The notes under the pieces: generated by a model
What the model saw: the letters and a program-made list of their open reading frames with translations, nothing else
Database searches by the model: none
What the model was told of the DNA's origin: nothing
Assembly (NCBI RefSeq): GCF_017562075.2
Contig: NC_054082.1
Coordinates: forward strand, 43,051,797 to 43,115,796
Reading direction: 5' to 3'
DNA length: 64,000 nt
Origin: Anopheles merus
Taxonomy: Eukaryota > Arthropoda > Insecta > Diptera > Culicidae
In this document: positions 36,277 through 47,089 of the stretch, piece by piece
Numbering within the stretch: position 1 is the stretch's first letter
How the letters are laid out: each line of letters starts with the position of its first letter
Position numbers and translations under genes: made by a program

Positions 36277-39200
36277 TGAAATACTTTTTACTGTAACTGC
36301 ACAAAGAGGCAGCTGGCAATTTGTTTCTTAAATGAGATTGGATTTGTGTGGAATTGCACAAACAATCTGGCATGTTTCCTAAATGTTTTCGTATTGATAA
36401 TGTAAAGTTTTGAGTTTTCTGTGGGCAGGAGTTTTATTGCTGTGATATGCACCGAAAATAATACAATACAACTTATCATTCAGATCCATGCACTGGGATA
36501 CTATAACAATATTAATGAAAAGCGTAACGGCCAATAAATATTCATGCTGTGCAAATGGGCCAGCATCGCTTCAACTGGGGACAGCGTTGATTTGAAATTT
36601 CAGTGTGGGACCTTCTTTGCACATAATTAAAGGATAGGAAAAACACATCATACGCAAGCAACCGCAGACATACAAAACGCCGACGTGAGTCTTATGTCAT
36701 TAGGCAATCTTCCAAATGCTCGATCGGAGATCATATGGACATATACCAATGTTTTTTTCACACGATTTGAATGCAAAGAGCAGAGAAAAAGCATGTCAAA
36801 ACACGAATGAATATTAAATATAAATATCATACATCTCTGCAGTGGGAAACACCCGACAGACTTTGTACCGTTGGCACAAGCGTCACTACCACTATTCAGT
36901 GTCCGTTTTTTTGCACCCGATAGCAGCTGCCGTGGGGTGCAGTACGCTGCGGAGTGCATGTTTTCCGGCTCGATTGATGCAGTTGATGGCATGCAGCGGC
37001 ATGCAGTTTCTCGCCGTCATTTTACCGCACGAACCGCTGATTCAGATCGCAGATCGCCACATGCGGGTCAACGACCGTGTGTAAACACGTGTGCCAACGT
37101 AAAATCGAGGAAAAAATCGAAGGAGATTACCAAATGCAAATCTCATTTCACGGTTGCCGAATGCAAGGAAAAGAAATGTCTTGTAATTAACGCAGCTGCT
37201 GAATTGCTGAAGAATTGGATCTGCTGCATTTGGCATTAGACTCTCGGTGATATTAGTGGCACGCGACGTCACCTAACATGTTGAGCAAAGTTAATTTTAG
37301 CATCGTTAACTGTGCAGTGCCTCACCAGGACGAAGTGAAAGTAATAGCCGTCGCCATCCGACGGTTTGGTTTGTTGGCGTGGAATTGCGGAAGTGTTTTA
37401 TTTGCCAGCCGCCCAACAAGGCTGTCTGTAAATGGAGCATGCGAGGCACAACCCCCTTGGCGTAAACAATGTTCTAAATTGCTATCATATCAAATTTAGC
37501 TGATAGGACGGGTAGAGTAGTGATGGTAGAAGGAGCAGGCCGAGGATACTACAGCTTTTTGATAAGCATTTAACGATGTAGTATAACATGTATTTATTGC
37601 TTTCGCGAATCACACCACTGTTTGATGATAGTTATGGACAATGAAATAGGCTGCTCACTGTCTAATTGCGTCAAATTACGCTGACCTTCTTTTCAATCAG
37701 CAACGATCAGCAACAAAGTGGGAACGTGGCTTTCTTGTGGCTCTTGCCGTCGCGAAATGGAATTCTTCACATGCTAGCCAACGCTGGGATCCCAATAATT
37801 GGCGCTATCTCTTATTGCTCTGTATCAGAGTGTTTGTTGGATGGGAAGTAGGGAGGTGTTGTATTACGATGACGTTTGGCAAAAGCTTCCTGATAGTGTC
37901 CGGTATCTTTCAATTGTCATCATAAACACCCAGCGTTGTAATAAAATGCTTAAATATGTATGGCTAATTTCTATTGTTCGATGCTGATTCTGCGATCGTT
38001 AAGGTTATGAATAATGGTGACGGCAGTTTTATTATACAACAAAATTGATTGCCATACGGTTTACGATGGAGACATTTCCAATTTTTTATATCGAGAACAT
38101 ATATTGATTAGTTTCGTGATCTATGTTTGGCATTCTCACTTTTGGTTTGGCTTTGATTTCAAATTCGCTTAGTGAGCGTTTATTGATTTTAGCATAAATA
38201 ATAACACTTTCGTAATCAAATTAGCAAAAAATGTGGGGCGTTGAAGTCGGAGAGAAAGTGACGTCTTTACGTAAAATACGTTGTCAATAGGCATATCCAA
38301 AGAAGGGTTTTTTCAATTATATGCACCGTTATCACGCGACCACCGGGTAACGGGGCGTGTATCAAAGTACAATCCACTTAATGTCGTTTATACAGTGAAA
38401 ATCCCGTGCAACGGTACGGAAATTGTTTGATGCGCAAAAAGCACGCCTGGAAGATTCGCAACTTTTGTTTTGTTGTTGTTTTTGTTGCCAATTTCCTCCC
38501 CTTTGGGGCACTGCAGCCGGTTTCCTCCGGTTAAAATACTGTTTAATCGATAGGCTTCTCTCGGCGGGGTTTCCTGTTGCAGCACACAGGCCCTTCGTAA
38601 ACAAGGGCCGTGGTGTGCTTTTTATCAATACCGTTCCAATTTCATACCACACGCCCTTCCTCTTCCTCGGCTATCTCGATCGCCTGATCAACAACCTGGG
38701 AGCGAAGAAGTTATCTAATCGAAGTTTTTGGACCAAAATAAACTTCCGTTCAGGGCCACTGCAATATCTCAGATACTAACGGTAAGCTTCCAGTGCACTT
38801 GTCACCACATCACTGTGCAAACAAAAATGCAAACTTAATCATCATAATGTTTGCCAATTCATTGTTTTCAATAACGTCAAAAATGATGGTAAAGACTAAA
38901 CTTGTTCAAGCTACACAAAGCCCCGTATCCAGTTGAATCTAAACGTACGTACTACGCAGTTGTTTTGTGCAGATGGTAGTAGCATCAACGATTTTTAGCC
39001 TTAACTCACCTGTCGTCTTAGTTACCACTCTGTTTATATTACCGGTTGTTCCTCCGAATCCCCTGTCGTCGCTGTTCGTTTGCTTCGTTGCAAAAACTAC
39101 GGACTGTAAACAAACAATGTAAGGTTGTTGTTGTTTTTTAATACGAGTTCCGTGCGTTTGGTTTTACCTTGGAACTCTATTCGCCTTTGCCTCCTTCGGT

Positions 39201-40355
39201 ACTACAGATTTTTGTTTTGGCACACAAATTTACCGTGCTGATGCTTGTACGTTTTGCTGACGTCGTGATGCCAGTCTTTTAACCCGTTCCCATCCGCCCA
39301 CCGTTGCTGTTGCTTCATGACAATTCATGATTTTGTCGATGATGGTAAAACACTGATATTCGAGGTCAACTGTCATGCCGCGTGACAGCCACCGTTGTCG
39401 CCAGGCCAGAGTAGTATTTGCGTTCTTCTGTGTATTAGTCGCCTAGAACCATTTAGCTTTTGCAACCAATTTGCCATCGGATATTTGGCGAAATTGAATA
39501 ATTGAATGAAACCCATCAAAAAACAAATCGTAAAACGGGTTTGTTTAGATAAAACAATTAAAAAGCATTATCATTGTAAACACGTGCCAGTACTACTGTT
39601 TGGCTTAGCCACGTGCTCGTCCATGTGGACTTAAGTGTGGTGTCTACCGTCACCGCGGGACAGTACAGCAAAAGTAAGCATGTGTAATTGCACGAGTCAG
39701 TAACCGATGCACACATATGTCCGCGAAACAAGGAGGTGCATTTGGCCAGTGCATGGTGTAAAGAAGCAATATCAAAAAATCCCCTATGATATGTGCATCG
39801 CGTGATTCGTATAAATCTTAAGGCTGCTTGCCGCGTGGTTATTGTGCGTCTGTTTGTGTGTGTACGGGCGAGGGACCAACAACATTACTCATGTAACAGA
39901 TAAAAGAACGTTATCTTTTCCCTGACGTACGTTTCTATTTGTCCGGCATGGGGTGTTTTTGTTGAGTGTTGTGGTATTGCCCCGTCGGCGTGCTAAATTA
40001 TCCGCAATGATAACGAAACAACAAACAGTGTTTACGAAGATAACGGGAAATAACTGTCTTAGGTCTTCCTGGTCTGTGTTAAGCGTGGATTTACATATGA
40101 GGGATTTTAAAGGCTGGACCTGTCTCCAAAGTCCACAGCTGCTGTATCTTACCAAGATTTAACACTGGGATATGTTGTTGAAGGATATTGCGTAAGCGTG
40201 AGTCAACAAGTGTTCGCCATTGTTAATGCAACAGGAAGGAATTAATGTAGAATAGATGTAAACGCATTTAAGCTTTCACCTGTGTCATGCTTCCCAATGT
40301 CAAGAAACTCGATACTGAAACATTCGACTTCTATTTTCCATTTCCAGATGATGCC

Positions 40356-43145
40356 ATGGAGAGCTGCGGCTATCTGAAGTTCACGGATGACAACATGAAG
40401 TCAAGCTTCTTGCAGAGTCTCAGTACGATGCGGAAAAATCGGCTCTTCTGCGACGTGGTATTACTGGTAATTATTCTTATGTACATGCTATGATTTATAG
40501 CGGACAAAAACGATGAGAGTATTACTCCTCAATCGATCGGTCCATAGATCTATAGCTCGGAGCAAGCTTCAGGTTGTTTCCGGATAAGTTAAAGTGTTAA
40601 TAACACTCATTTCGGTCGTCATTTCAGGTAGAAAATACGGAAATCCATGCGCATCGGAATGTGCTTGCTTGTGTTTCGCCACAGCTGATGGAACTGTTCA
40701 GCACGGATGCGGTAATGCCCTCGGCGACTCGGCTGAAGAAGTACGCACATCATGAACTAATTGGTTATCCGTTCGTCTTTTCCGCAGGGCACACTGAACG
40801 GTGGGCCAACCGCAGCCAGTGACGCTAAGCTGCCCTGCTATCGGCTGAACGGGCAGATCACGAAGCACGGCCTGATGTATCTGGTCGAGTATGCCTACAC
40901 CGGATCATTGGAAGTGCCTGATGAGATGGTGAGTGCTAGTATGCGTTCGCATCTAAGACAGGCCCACAGATTGTTTCCGTCCCCAAGCGGCTAGAGCTCG
41001 ATTTAGTAAAGCGTATACCGTACCGAAGTACGAACAGAGCAGAAAAAAGCACACGCCCTGCTATGCGTGTTTTGTTGTGTGGTTATGGCTATGTAGCACC
41101 AAAGCCTAGAATAGTTTGCCGTTCAATGAGAATCTGTCACTGATAGTGGCCACCATCGGCAGGTTCGAGTTGTGCCGCTGGAACTGAAACAGCCGCAACG
41201 GATAGAATGAGCCGATGGTGGTGACACTACACAGCTCGACGATTCGCCATTGCTCCACACGCCCGCGGCTTCTCTGGTCGGGCTTGGAGAGACGGCAAAC
41301 AGAAACAACGGCACGTGCACACACACACACATACTCTTCCCATCCCAATTTCCCCGCCTTCCTTCGGCGGTCCTCAAAAACATACACGCACACAGACGCG
41401 TGCCGCGTGGGGCGCACGATAGAGCCTGCTAGGAAGGCGAAAACCCGTGAAAGACACATGGCACTGTTACGACAAAACATTTTCTAGATCCGCGATGTCT
41501 ATCTCGCTGCCTGGCAGCTGAAGATCGATAGTGTGGTGAAGGAGTGCGCCCGCCATCTTGTGAGCGAGCTGGAGCCGGACATTTGCATCGAGACGCGTTC
41601 GCTGCCCGGTATCGAGCGGAACCGACGCTTCGTGCAGGAGGTGGACGCGTACATCGCGAAAAACTTCCATCTCGTCTCGGAGACGGCCGGGTTTCTGCAG
41701 CTGCCATGCGTGCTGATCGAGGTGCTGTATCAAACGCGCCAAGAGATGTCGCTGGTGGCGGAATGCTCTTTGGGCCGGCTCGTTATCGACTGGATTCGGC
41801 GACAGATGATGAACGAGGATGTATCGGTGAGTAAGGACCGGAAGCCACCGGCTAAGGGAGGACATGTGGTACAGGGATGTATGGCATGTGTGTATTTATG
41901 CTGCTCTTCTTACAGGTTTCCTCGCTGCTAGAACGCTCGCACATGCTCTACTTGGCACTAGATAATTCACTGCAAGACTGTGCAGATCTGCCACCGGGAC
42001 AAGAATCGGAGAGCGATTTGGTGCAGGACTACAAGCGGCTAGTGCTGAAATGCCCGAGCAATAAGAAGCATCGCAAAGCGTTGAAAACACCTGGCAGGCC
42101 ACGCATGATACTGTACAGCCGTGACATCGGTGACCGTAGTGATGCCGCGGATGCTGCCGCCACGGAGATGGATTGGAGTTTGGTTGGCTGCAGCAAGCTT
42201 TCCGGTAAGTTTGGCTTGTCTCGCGTATCGTGTGCACCATAGATGTGGTTCATATCAAAGACACATTGTAGTTGTACTGAATGCTGTTGTCTTTTTTATC
42301 CATTCACTGCAGACCATTCGTATGTTGCGCTCGTTACGCTGAACGGCAACTTGGCGCGTTTATCCATTCAGCTGCGCCTGAACATCCCTACGACACCGTC
42401 CCCGATCAACACGCCGGATGTGATGAGCACCAGTGTCAGCAGGGATGAAGATCTGGACGAATGCCAGCAGCCGGAACTGTTTTGCGAGGTCGCTACCATG
42501 TCCGGCGCCAAGTGCGGTCTCGGTGTAGCCGAGCTTGAAGGCAAGCTGCTCGTTTGCGGCGGCTACGATCGGGCCGAGTGTCTCCGATCGGTAGAATCCT
42601 ACTGTCCCGAGACGAACAGCTGGACACAGCAGTCGAATATGGGAGAGGCTCGTGGACGCGTCCAGATAGCGGTTATCGAGGGAACGGTTTACGCCGTCGG
42701 TGGCTGTAATGGCACGACCGAGCTGGATTCCGTCGAGTATCTCTCCAAGGCGGATCGAAAGTGGAAGAAGATGTGCAAACTACCTCTCGCTCGAAGCAAT
42801 GCAGGCGTGTGTGCGTTGAATGGCAAGATCTACTGCATCGGTGGATGGAATGGACAGAGCGGTATCAAACAGTGTGACGTGCTGAAGCCGGAAGAGAATC
42901 GCTGGTTCTCGATTGCACCACTCAACACCGGCCGCTATCAGGCTGGCGTGACGGCATACGGCGGCAAGCTGTGGGTCGTTGGCGGAAGCGATGCGTGGAA
43001 CTGTATCGGCTCCGTTGAGGTGTACGATGTGGAAGCAAACCAGTGGACTCTTGGACCATCGCTCTTGACGCCGAGGTATGACAAGTGGAATGTTTTGATG
43101 TGCTCTGAACTTGCATTACTAATCTTTACCTTTTTCTATTTTCAC

Positions 43146-43188
<43 letters not shown>

Positions 43189-43954
43189 TCATCTCTCTCT
43201 TTCTCTCTATTCATCTCTCTCTTTCTCTCTATTCATCTCTCTCTCTCTTTCGCTCTCGCAATTGTTGTATTCCAGGCGTGGTTGTGGCCTGGCCGAGTAC
43301 AACGGCAAGCTATACGCCGTTGGAGGTAGTGATGGCTCACATTCACTGAACACGACCGAGTGTTACGACGAGGAAAGCAAATGTTGGATTGCCGGACCGA
43401 ACCTTACATCGCCCCGCTCCAACGTTTCGGTTGCGGTGGTTCAGAACCGTCTGTACGCGATCGGTGGCTTCTCGGGTAAGACGTTCCTCAGCACGGTCGA
43501 ATATCTTGACGCTGCGACGAACGAGTGGACCACATTCGTGCCACAAACGAGCGCCAACATTGACTCGCTGCTCGAGAACTCACTACGGGCGGCTCTGCAG
43601 AACGTGCGATCCTCTTCATCAACCTCGTCGTCGCCGGACCATTTGAGCGGCAACGGAGGTGCGAACGAGAACACTTTCAAACCGATCCACACCGCGCTCA
43701 ATAACGAGTACAACCGGCAGCAGCATTCGCCAAAGGCAACGGCTGCCGGAAAGCAGGACATTCTCTTCGCTTCGGCACAGAACAGTGCCAAAACGGCACT
43801 GCTGGAAGACGAGCAGGACGACCATGACACCGGGGACCTGAGTAAAACTACGAACGCGACCAAGACAGCGCAGGAGAACAGTATTAGCCTGCTGCAGCAG
43901 CTGGCGGCCAACAAGTGTACGGAAATTGCGACCGCCGGCAATCATTCCAGCTAA
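40356..43954 (+). CDS. IVNS1ABP: BTB-BACK-Kelch protein, IVNS1ABP (NS1-binding protein) type
   Basis: Family role: Kelch-repeat protein linked in vertebrates to actin, pre-mRNA splicing factors and possibly Cullin-3 adaptors. Coding exons: 40356-40466, 40628-40711, 40788-40928, 41488-41826, 41916-42204, 42313-43075, 43276-43954; phases close to 801 residues plus TAA (human 642). The start at 40356 (MESCGYLKFTDDN) aligns with human MIPNGYLMFEDEN. The ATG at 40287 lies upstream of the acceptor ending at 40347 and is rejected. BTB is residues 1-120 (FCDVVLLVENTEIHAHRNVL), BACK about 120-240. Six Kelch repeats run from 388 to 665, with GLGVAELEGKLLVCGGYD, NAGVCALNGKIYCIGGWNG and LYAIGGFSG among them. 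A 135-residue Ser/Asn/Gln-rich tail after repeat six is absent from the human protein. The fifth and sixth repeats are split off by an intron full of CT repeats. Confidence 0.93.
40929..41487 (+). other. Intron of the Kelch gene between BTB and BACK exons
   Basis: A 559-nt intron from GTGAGT to TTTTCTAG. It contains a short CA run near 41318-41332 and nothing else that I recognise. Antisense open frames across it are incidental. Confidence 0.85.
43147..43256. repeat. (CT)n microsatellite with a 22-bp higher-order unit, in a Kelch-gene intron
   Basis: About 110 bp of CT-rich repeat fill most of the 200-nt intron 43076-43275. Within it the word ATTCAT recurs at 43187, 43209 and 43231, a constant spacing of 22 bp. 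The run doubles as an exceptionally long polypyrimidine tract ahead of the acceptor at 43275. The open frame that runs through it (ending 43349) is a read-through artefact. Confidence 0.93.
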
Positions 43955-45835
43955 CTGACGCTGGCAACCGCCGGTGGTTTGACTGCGGTTCCGATTGACA
44001 CGAGCATTGCAGCCGCAGCGCACCCATCCGTTATCGAATGCGATGACGGCGAGGAGGTGGACTAAGCAGGGAAAGCTGTCTGCACCCATACATTTCCAGA
44101 TTAATGTTTTGCACACTCGGCAACGGTCCTTTCTTATTGGCTATTTTTCTACACGATAATGTGGCGACGTTTGTAAAGAAAATCTTATTGGAAATATCCA
44201 ACTGGAAATCTACAACTTGAGGCTGCTATGAGCCCACGCTAGACGAAAAGGTGACGTAAGAGGCAGAGTAAGTGATGAGGACTTTTTTTAAATGGCGACA
44301 AAAAGAGCTAACAGGCGATGATTGCAAGCTAAATATTAAAATTACTAGCCAGTAAGAGATTGTCGTTGAAATTTTGCTCCTCAATGGCATACTTTCCAAA
44401 TGGCGCAGTCCTGTCAGCGGAATGGAAAGTCGGACGGACGCCCAGACTAAATAGCTTGTAAGCAAGGATAGATCAAGAATAAGTACGATCAATAATTGAT
44501 TTGCTGCTTGTCGACAGGCACGAACATTCATGTCGTCATGGTTTTCGCGCCTGCTTCGTGTGCTATAACGTGCTTGTTTTTGGTTTGTTCCGTAATGTAA
44601 ACGATCGTGGATGAAATTTTAAGAATCTGTCCTAACGGTAGTAATGTAAAGGTGATTCAATTTGCCTACCTTGCCTTCGCACCAATCCCGTTTAAAAGAT
44701 GAACCCAAGATGCGATGCAATGTGTCATGATTTTGCAAGTTGTGAGCCATTCGTTTGCCGCTTTACACCCTAAAGAAGAACACTAGCCGGTAGATTAGTC
44801 TTTCGATGCACGATGCGATTATTTGCCACGATTGATTTTTTGCCACATGCAGCACATTCTAAAGTCATCGTATTAGGGTTAAACACTGATTGAGCTACAT
44901 CGCGATGAACGCAATTAACGTGCACTGAACTTGCGTTTTGAACTTTGCACAGCCCCCCAAATGCGCATTCCTCTGGTGTATTGACTAACATTCATCGAAC
45001 CGCATTACTATCGAATGCGACGGGAGACACAATGCGTCAGCATAGGGTCATTCAAACCTATCGGTATAACTGCGTGACACAACATGTAGGCTCATAATCA
45101 GCACTGGTTAGGGTGAAAGGGAATAGCGCAGGTCCATTTTATATAACGGATAGAAGCACAGGAGTTGTATGATCACATCAATCCATTACACTATGACAGA
45201 TGCGTATAGACTGGGTATTGTTTCAGACAGAAAGTGGCACTATTGAACAGAAGGCATGGTCTGTCCACAGTTGATGGTGTTAAGTTTCACGCAACTCTAT
45301 ACCTTAAATAATGTAGCTACATAAAAACTGAAAAAAATCTTTAGATATTATAAGTTCTACTAAAAAATATGACTTTTTTCTAAAGCAATTATTGAATGCA
45401 CGGAATATTCTTCGTATATCACTTTTTATCGGTACGCCGATTATTTCGTATTGAGAAAATGCTCCCGCTAATGGAGGCTTTTTGTGCACGTAAGTATGCA
45501 AAGTGTAGTATGTAGTGTAGATTATTAATTACTTACTTATCCATCCCTAGAATCATATTCAAAATATAAGATATTTTACGAACAGAGAAAAGTGTGGTAT
45601 AACTCTCTGTAAATTCCATAATAATGAAATTGCATGTACCAAAAATACATTTTCGATGATTTTGATTTTGATGAAACAATAAAAAAAATAAAAAAAAAAA
45701 TCAAAGTGGAATATAAAAAGTACTATCAATGTATTTTACATAAAACAGCACTGAGGACTTTAATTGAAAAAGTGAGTTTTTGAACTTAAAAAAGTTAGCA
45801 AGACTTTAAAATTATCATTTCTTTACTAAAGTAAA

Positions 45836-46007
45836 TAAAACTCCCAAGCGCCACAGATTAAGCTTAAACGACTGGAAAATTGAATATCCATAGGAAAAAA
45901 ATGAAAGCTCCACAGCTTCATTGGTTTGATCAATAGATGGCGTATTACAACTCATTATTATATTGCTATCCTTTTCTTGCAATGTGTTTCGACAAGTTGC
46001 ATTTTAT
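45836..46007 (+). repeat. Dispersed repeat, copy 2 (first copy at 11895-12060)
   Basis: Shares ordered blocks with 11895-12060: CAGATTAAGCTTAAACGAC, AATATCCATAG, ATTGGTTTG, ATGGCGTATTA and CTTGCAATGTGTTTCGACAA. An extra insertion of a few bases near 45900 distinguishes it. The repeat abuts a SINE about 40 bp downstream. Confidence 0.8.
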
Positions 46008-46048
46008 TATGACCTATATAGCCTTCTAACTTTCTGAGCAAAAATCTA

Positions 46049-46290
46049 TATAAATGGTCGTGTGGTTAGATACGTGGGTATCAACACCAATGACCATTGC
46101 TCAAATCTCACTTGCTTCAGTGCTGGTGGTTTCCGTTGGAGTTTAGTATTTAAACAATCGTATCGCCGTTCTAGTTCTAGCGATGCATAACTTCAATGCG
46201 AAACCATACAACAGTACAGAGGAAATGAGAAAGCTCTCCTCCAAGCGATGAAGCTCAACTGGTTGGGGTATCCCACCAACAGATAGCACC
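46049..46290 (+). mobile_element. tRNA-derived SINE of a second family
   Basis: The head reads TGGTCGTGTGGTTAGATACG (A box TGGTTAGATACG), followed by GACCATTGCTCAAATCTCAC at the position of the B box. A non-tRNA body follows. The head type differs from copies A-C. The right boundary is uncertain and is placed at the end of the GATAGCACCACCAGC segment. Confidence 0.6.
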
Positions 46291-46321
46291 ACCAGCTTTT
46301 TTGCTATTTTTAGAATGCATG

Positions 46322-46425
46322 AGTCGTTTGGCGTCTGCTAAACGAAGTCTTTCTATATTCCGTTTAGGTAGAGAACTTGAGTCGTTTAGAAGCCGTTTAG
46401 TGGTCGTTTAGTGGATTTGTGGCAC
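46322..46425. repeat. Cluster of CGTTTAG/CTAAACG words
   Basis: The heptamer CGTTTAG or near variants appears about five times in 100 bp, in both orientations. CGTTTGG and CTAAACG lie only 6 bp apart, so a small hairpin is possible. Probably the end of a transposon-derived repeat next to the SINE; no family assigned. Confidence 0.5.
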
Positions 46426-47089
46426 TTGGGCTAATGTCCGTATTTTTGTACCAAATTTTAAATTTTAATTTTCAATACAAAAAAATTTATTGATGTTTTA
46501 AACTTAAAAAGTATAAGTTCCCGTACATAATTAATGGGAAACCCGAGTATAACGGTCGTAGTAATGGGGGTGTAAATTTGATTTGTAAATGGTTCATTAA
46601 GATCAATTTAACCACCTTATTAATTTTGATATTGATGACGATGACTGCCAAAGCGCGGTCCGAAGATAAAATGTTAGCTGGGCTGCGAAATTGAACTGGA
46701 AAAGACGCACAGTGGGAATGGCTCATACCGATCAAACCCCCATTTTATGATGTTCATATAAAAAAATATCAGACCATTTTCTAAGCCTTTGCGTTGCTGT
46801 TCTCCATTTTTGTTGTTGTTAAAATTGTGATAAAAACATGGAACATAAATTTGTGATAAAAATATGACACAAAAACATTAAAAAACCGCCTTGAACTGCG
46901 ATAGCGCTTTCCCGGTGTGCGGTTCTTGTTGATGATGTGTCAAAGGCAGGAAAGAAATTAACAACATTATGGCATAGATTGGCGAGTGTTATTGTTCTGT
47001 TTTGTGTTGGGCTTTCTGCGTCCTTCGGTCGTTGTTTCGTCCTAGATGTTTCACACTTTTCCATCCTGGGCTGAAAGCTGTTGCTAGCG

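Larger units (their letters stand above)
20976..40347. other. 19-kb gene-poor region upstream of the Kelch gene
   Basis: I find no recognisable conserved protein exon here. Contents that can be named: a MITE (21342-21692), an ATT trinucleotide run (26475-26512), a candidate spliced exon (27557-27708), a TATA box (30639-30647), a possible SINE head (30978-31045) and two further SINE copies (35829-36276). The Kelch gene's first coding exon has a clear splice acceptor at 40347, so at least one 5' exon must lie in this region. Most of it is therefore probably a long 5' intron plus distal regulatory DNA. Confidence 0.5.
43955..47089. other. Intergenic region between the Kelch gene and COG2
   Basis: The first part is presumably the Kelch-gene 3' UTR; no canonical AATAAA appears soon after the stop, so its end is unclear. 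Further on are an A-rich stretch (45675-45702), the second copy of a dispersed repeat (45836-46007), a SINE (46049-46290) and a cluster of CGTTTAG words (46322-46425). The COG2 promoter must lie in the last several hundred bases. No coding exon was recognised. Confidence 0.5.

Noticed and set aside
40287..40355. Upstream in-frame ATG giving MLPNVKKLDTETFDFYF before the Kelch start
   Set aside because: The stretch crosses a polypyrimidine tract and AG acceptor at 40347, and the vertebrate N-terminus aligns from 40356.
42243..43349. Single 368-codon frame extending past Kelch repeat four
   Set aside because: Reads through the CT-repeat intron and ends out of frame with the last exon; splicing 43075 to 43276 restores all six repeats.
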